From Paenibacillus lutrae (GTDB lineage Bacteria; Bacillota; Bacilli; Paenibacillales; NBRC-103111), in NCBI RefSeq assembly GCF_009757775.1, contig NZ_RHLK01000007.1:61897-125896 (forward strand): DNA of 64,000 bases. Direction: 5' to 3'. Each line of letters begins with the position of its first letter. Position 1 is the stretch's first letter. Below the pieces are notes generated by a model that ran no database searches, was not told the DNA's origin, and saw only the letters and a program-made list of their open reading frames with translations. This document shows, piece by piece, positions 61,634-64,000 of the stretch. Position numbers and translations under genes: made by a program.

Positions 61634-62485
61634 TCATCCCCATAACCCCACAATAATAATTCCTACAGTAATTAAAATAGAAGTAAACAAACGTCTAGCC
61701 CCTTGTTTCTCCCGCAAGATGAAGATGCCCATAATCGTTCCGAATACCGTGCCGATCTCCCTCATGGGGGCAAGCTGCGCGACAGGGGCGAGAGACAAGG
61801 CAAACAAGAACAAAAGATAGCCTCCAGGAGCGAGAAGCCCGCCAAGCAAGATGATTTTCCAGTTCACCTTGATTTCCTTCCTCATTCCTCCCGATGAAAA
61901 AGCAGCCCAAGAAAGAGCCAAAATCCCTCCGACATTGGTTGCCTCATTCAATACGACGGCGGATACATAATTCAGAGCTATTTTGTCCACTACAATATAG
62001 CTGGCTATGCATAAGCCCACAGCCAAGGCCAACAAGGGTGCTTTGAGTGAGGCAGATCCACTGCGTTTGAACAATTGAACATTGCTGAGCGCAGCAATTC
62101 CCGTCACAATGCAGATTATACCCAGCCATCCCATAGGCGATAGCTGTTCATCAAGCAGGGTAACCCCGACGAGCGGCACTACTAGAGGGCTGATTCCTCT
62201 CATAATCGGATAAACTTGCGATAAATCTCCTACGGTATAGGTAGCTGCCAGCAGGGTCATATACAGTCCGTGCAGACACATAGAGGCAAGAACGATCCAC
62301 AAACCAGTTCCCGTTAATTGGGAAGCATCCCATTCCATAAGAGTCCACGGCAAAAAGATTAAAAAAGCCGCCAGTTGGCAAAACCAGAGAAATACATTTT
62401 TGTTGAGACTTTTCTTCGTATACAAGTTCCAGATCGAATGCAGGAAACCTGAACCAAGTACCATTAGGATCGCTAAATTAAGCAT
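61634..62485 (-). CDS. DMT-superfamily (EamA) transporter
   Basis: About 283 aa from ATG at 62485 ('AAGGTG' upstream); GTG at 62494 is an alternative. Ten hydrophobic helices in two EamA repeats (about 1-135 and 145-283), e.g. 'GVTLLDEQLSPMGWLGIICI' closing the first and 'GTVFGTIMGIFILREKQGA' near the end of the second. Drug/metabolite exporters of this type move small metabolites or amino acids; the substrate is unknown. Monocistronic. Confidence 0.88.
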   Translation of the reverse strand: MLNLAILMVLGSGFLHSIWNLYTKKSLNKNVFLWFCQLAAFLIFLPWTLMEWDASQLTGTGLWIVLASMCLHGLYMTLLAATYTVGDLSQVYPIMRGISPLVVPLVGVTLLDEQLSPMGWLGIICIVTGIAALSNVQLFKRSGSASLKAPLLALAVGLCIASYIVVDKIALNYVSAVVLNEATNVGGILALSWAAFSSGGMRKEIKVNWKIILLGGLLAPGGYLLFLFALSLAPVAQLAPMREIGTVFGTIMGIFILREKQGARRLFTSILITVGIIIVGLWG

Positions 62486-62830
62486 CGCACACACCTTATC
62501 TTTCGTTCATCGATGAATTAATTTAACATTCTATCACTATTTCCTTAATTTGGGTACAACCTTGGCTCTTAAGACTGTGCAGACAAATGGAATAACTTAA
62601 CATGACTGATGCAGGCGCGCCAGTGTAATGAGTAATAGATCGTGTTCCGTGTCAAAAAGGCATTAGAAATAAAATATAAACGGCTTGGTGTGAAATTTTT
62701 TTTATACTCGTTTGTCCCCTTGTTCCGGATTTCCCCTGATTCTATAATGAACGTACTTGAGAACCGAAGGAGGCGCTGACGCCGCTGAATCCCTTCCGTA
62801 TAAACCCAACAGCCAACGGAGGAAAAATCC
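62486..62830. other. Divergent intergenic region DMT / methyltransferase
   Basis: 345 bp with both promoters. A+T-rich at 62520-62720. Minus-strand frames here are judged non-coding. No operator recognised. Confidence 0.5.
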
Positions 62831-63598
62831 ATGTCTTTTAGTCAATACGGTCCGCTCTGTACAGAGGTCTACGACCATACCAAAAAAATAGGCCAATCGC
62901 TAAACGGCGATCTGGACTATTATCACAATAAATTAAAGCATTGCAAAGGACGCATCCTGGAAGCAATGGCCGGTTCCGGAAGGGTCTTGATCCCGCTGCT
63001 TGAATCGGGTCTTCAGGTAGATGGAATGGATTACTCCCGCGATATGCTCGCCTCGTGCCGTCAGCGCTGTGAAGAGCGCGGACTTGCGGCAAATTTATAC
63101 GAATCGAATCTGCAGGAGCTTGCTCTCCCCCACAAATATGAAGCTATTCTGATTCCGGGCGGATCGTTTCTGCTGATCGAAGACCGTCAACAGTCCATCC
63201 AAGCGTTGAAGCGGCTCTATGAGCATCTGGAACCCGGCGGTCGTCTGCTGCTGGATTTGTTTCTGCCCGATCCCAATTTTGAAGCTGGGCGTCTCGAAGG
63301 CATCTCCACCTTCCACCTGCCTGACGGAGATACGATTACTCTGGAGAACAGGCTCGTGGAAGCGGATTTGTTCAGCCAATCCAAAGTCAATCATCTAAAG
63401 TATGAAAAATGGCGGAACGGCACGCTCATCCAAACCGAATTGCAGCGTTTTGCACTGCGCTGGTACGGAGTGGAGGAATTCAAATTGTTATTGGAAAGCG
63501 TCGGATTCACGGATGTGAACGTATCTGCGGATTTTGAACACGGAAAGCAGCCGAGCAGCAGCAAGCAGACCTTTGTATACGAGGCGGTCAAGAATTAA
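62831..63598 (+). CDS. Class I SAM-dependent methyltransferase
   Basis: 255 aa, ATG after 'GGAGGAAAAATCC'. Motif I 'ILEAMAGSGRVLIPLLESG' near residue 42, acidic 'QVDGMDYSRDML', and 'LEPGGRLLLDLFLPDP' near 140. It is close to the group of small-molecule methyltransferases and unlike the one at 18911 in its N-terminus ('YGPLCTEVYDHTKKIGQSLN'). It stands alone. Confidence 0.87.
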   Translation: MSFSQYGPLCTEVYDHTKKIGQSLNGDLDYYHNKLKHCKGRILEAMAGSGRVLIPLLESGLQVDGMDYSRDMLASCRQRCEERGLAANLYESNLQELALPHKYEAILIPGGSFLLIEDRQQSIQALKRLYEHLEPGGRLLLDLFLPDPNFEAGRLEGISTFHLPDGDTITLENRLVEADLFSQSKVNHLKYEKWRNGTLIQTELQRFALRWYGVEEFKLLLESVGFTDVNVSADFEHGKQPSSSKQTFVYEAVKN

Positions 63599-63750
63599 GA
63601 AGCCAGACGTACACGCCTCGCAAGAACCGCACCCCCGAAGAAAACTCGGCCGATCCGGGTGTCTGGCAGCTTGTATGCAGTTCGGAGTCGGCCCAAGCCT
63701 CCTGCCGTCTCCTTTACAGGCCGCCTTCGCTCTTCCTCATAAGCATAAAA

Positions 63751-63780
63751 AAGCAGGGGAATCTCTCCCCTGCTTTCAGA
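63751..63780. terminator. Terminator after the methyltransferase gene
   Basis: AAGCAGGGGA (63751-63760) and TCCCCTGCTT (63766-63775), with A-run before and T-run after in the loop-flanking bases. Confidence 0.8.
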
Positions 63781-63785
63781 TTGCA

Positions 63786-63825
63786 GACAAACTCCTTTGT
63801 TCCGAATGGAACTCAGGAGTTTGTC
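63786..63825. repeat. Inverted repeat at the IS1182-type element edge
   Basis: GACAAACTCCT pairs with AGGAGTTTGTC; an inner GTTCC/GGAAC stem gives a cruciform-like hairpin. It lies between the chromosomal terminator and the transposase 3' end and may be the element's end or a protective hairpin. Confidence 0.5.
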
Positions 63826-63871
63826 TTGTTTGGAGAAATAAAAAACTCAAAAATGCAGTAAGTTTCTGTTT

Positions 63872-64000
63872 TTAGCCACCGGTTCTCCAAAGCCAGGTGG
63901 CTAGTTTTTTGAGGTTCATGCACGCGAAAACGAGCATCGCCTGCATGGATACCTTCCGCAGTCCTCGCAAGGTGGTCCATCGCATGCCATGCTTTTCTTT
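63872..64000 (-). mobile_element. IS1182-family transposase, C-terminal end (partial)
   Basis: The 43 codons to a TAA at 63872 end the protein 'HGMRWTTLRGLRKVSMQAML', 'FACMNLKKLATWLWR', the conserved C-terminal tail of DDE_Tnp_1_6/IS1182 transposases. The gene continues beyond 64000, so completeness of the element cannot be judged. Confidence 0.85.

Noticed and set aside
62569..62832. 87-codon minus-strand frame before the methyltransferase
   Set aside because: It occupies the likely promoter region, overlaps the methyltransferase ribosome site and has no homology I can recognise.

Overview
The window looks like chromosome from a spore-forming, starch- and chitin-degrading member of the Bacillota, most likely Paenibacillaceae. 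The grounds are the protein families and gene orders (gerM-rph-rdgB, ccpN next to the PPDK regulator, gerE, asnO), purine-rich Shine-Dalgarno sites with frequent GTG and TTG starts, SLH-domain wall proteins, spore genes, and a base composition near 50% G+C outside one A+T-rich island. No rRNA, tRNA or CRISPR array was seen. The window is cut through a gene at each end: an argininosuccinate-lyase-like gene at base 1 and an IS1182-type transposase at base 64000.

Region 1 (1-10.0 kb, all minus strand) is one probable catabolic unit: ROK regulator, solute-binding lipoprotein, ABC ATPase, fused two-domain permease, secreted PIG-L deacetylase, creatininase-family amidohydrolase and an argininosuccinate-lyase-family enzyme. 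A cre-like site and a TTAGTTAG-type inverted repeat lie upstream of the ROK gene. The substrate is unknown. Region 2 (10.2-23.5 kb) holds two tiny proteins, asnO, a 0.5 kb degenerate repeat array, gerM-rph-rdgB (rdgB with an in-frame 21-bp tandem repeat), a PgpA-like phosphatase, an MBL hydrolase/methyltransferase pair, corA, and a LysR gene divergent from lrgA/lrgB. A second repeat array of 7-bp units follows.

Region 3 (23.5-32.4 kb) is a secretome block: beta-amylase with a perfect cre site, a stalk-domain protein, a three-SLH protein with Ig-like repeats, a zinc metallopeptidase with a discoidin-like domain, and a bacillithiol-transferase-like gene broken by one stop codon. Region 4 (32.6-39.7 kb) is the most unusual part. 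An A+T-rich island sits between a partial copy and an intact copy of the sporulation regulator gerE, with two more gerE fragments inside it. All gerE pieces meet at the same short sequence, ACATTGGAGATATGGTT. The cargo is an OLD-family ATPase/TOPRIM nuclease, a wrecked large serine recombinase, an abutting HNH nuclease/zinc-ribbon pair, and unknown genes. It reads as repeated integration of defence-type elements into gerE, with the gene restored.

Region 5 (39.9-48.4 kb) has a secreted matrixin-like protease pair, then a gluconeogenesis cluster: an SR1P-like peptide, ppdK, ccpN and the PPDK regulatory kinase, facing glpX. An SLH-PrcB protein follows. Region 6 (48.6-64 kb) has an orphan sugar-type binding protein, an M23 peptidase, a two-component system, a membrane-anchored PstS-like protein, an XRE/membrane protein pair, a BlaI/M56 pair, a chitin-active LPMO, a DinB-like protein, a DMT transporter, a methyltransferase and the transposase end.
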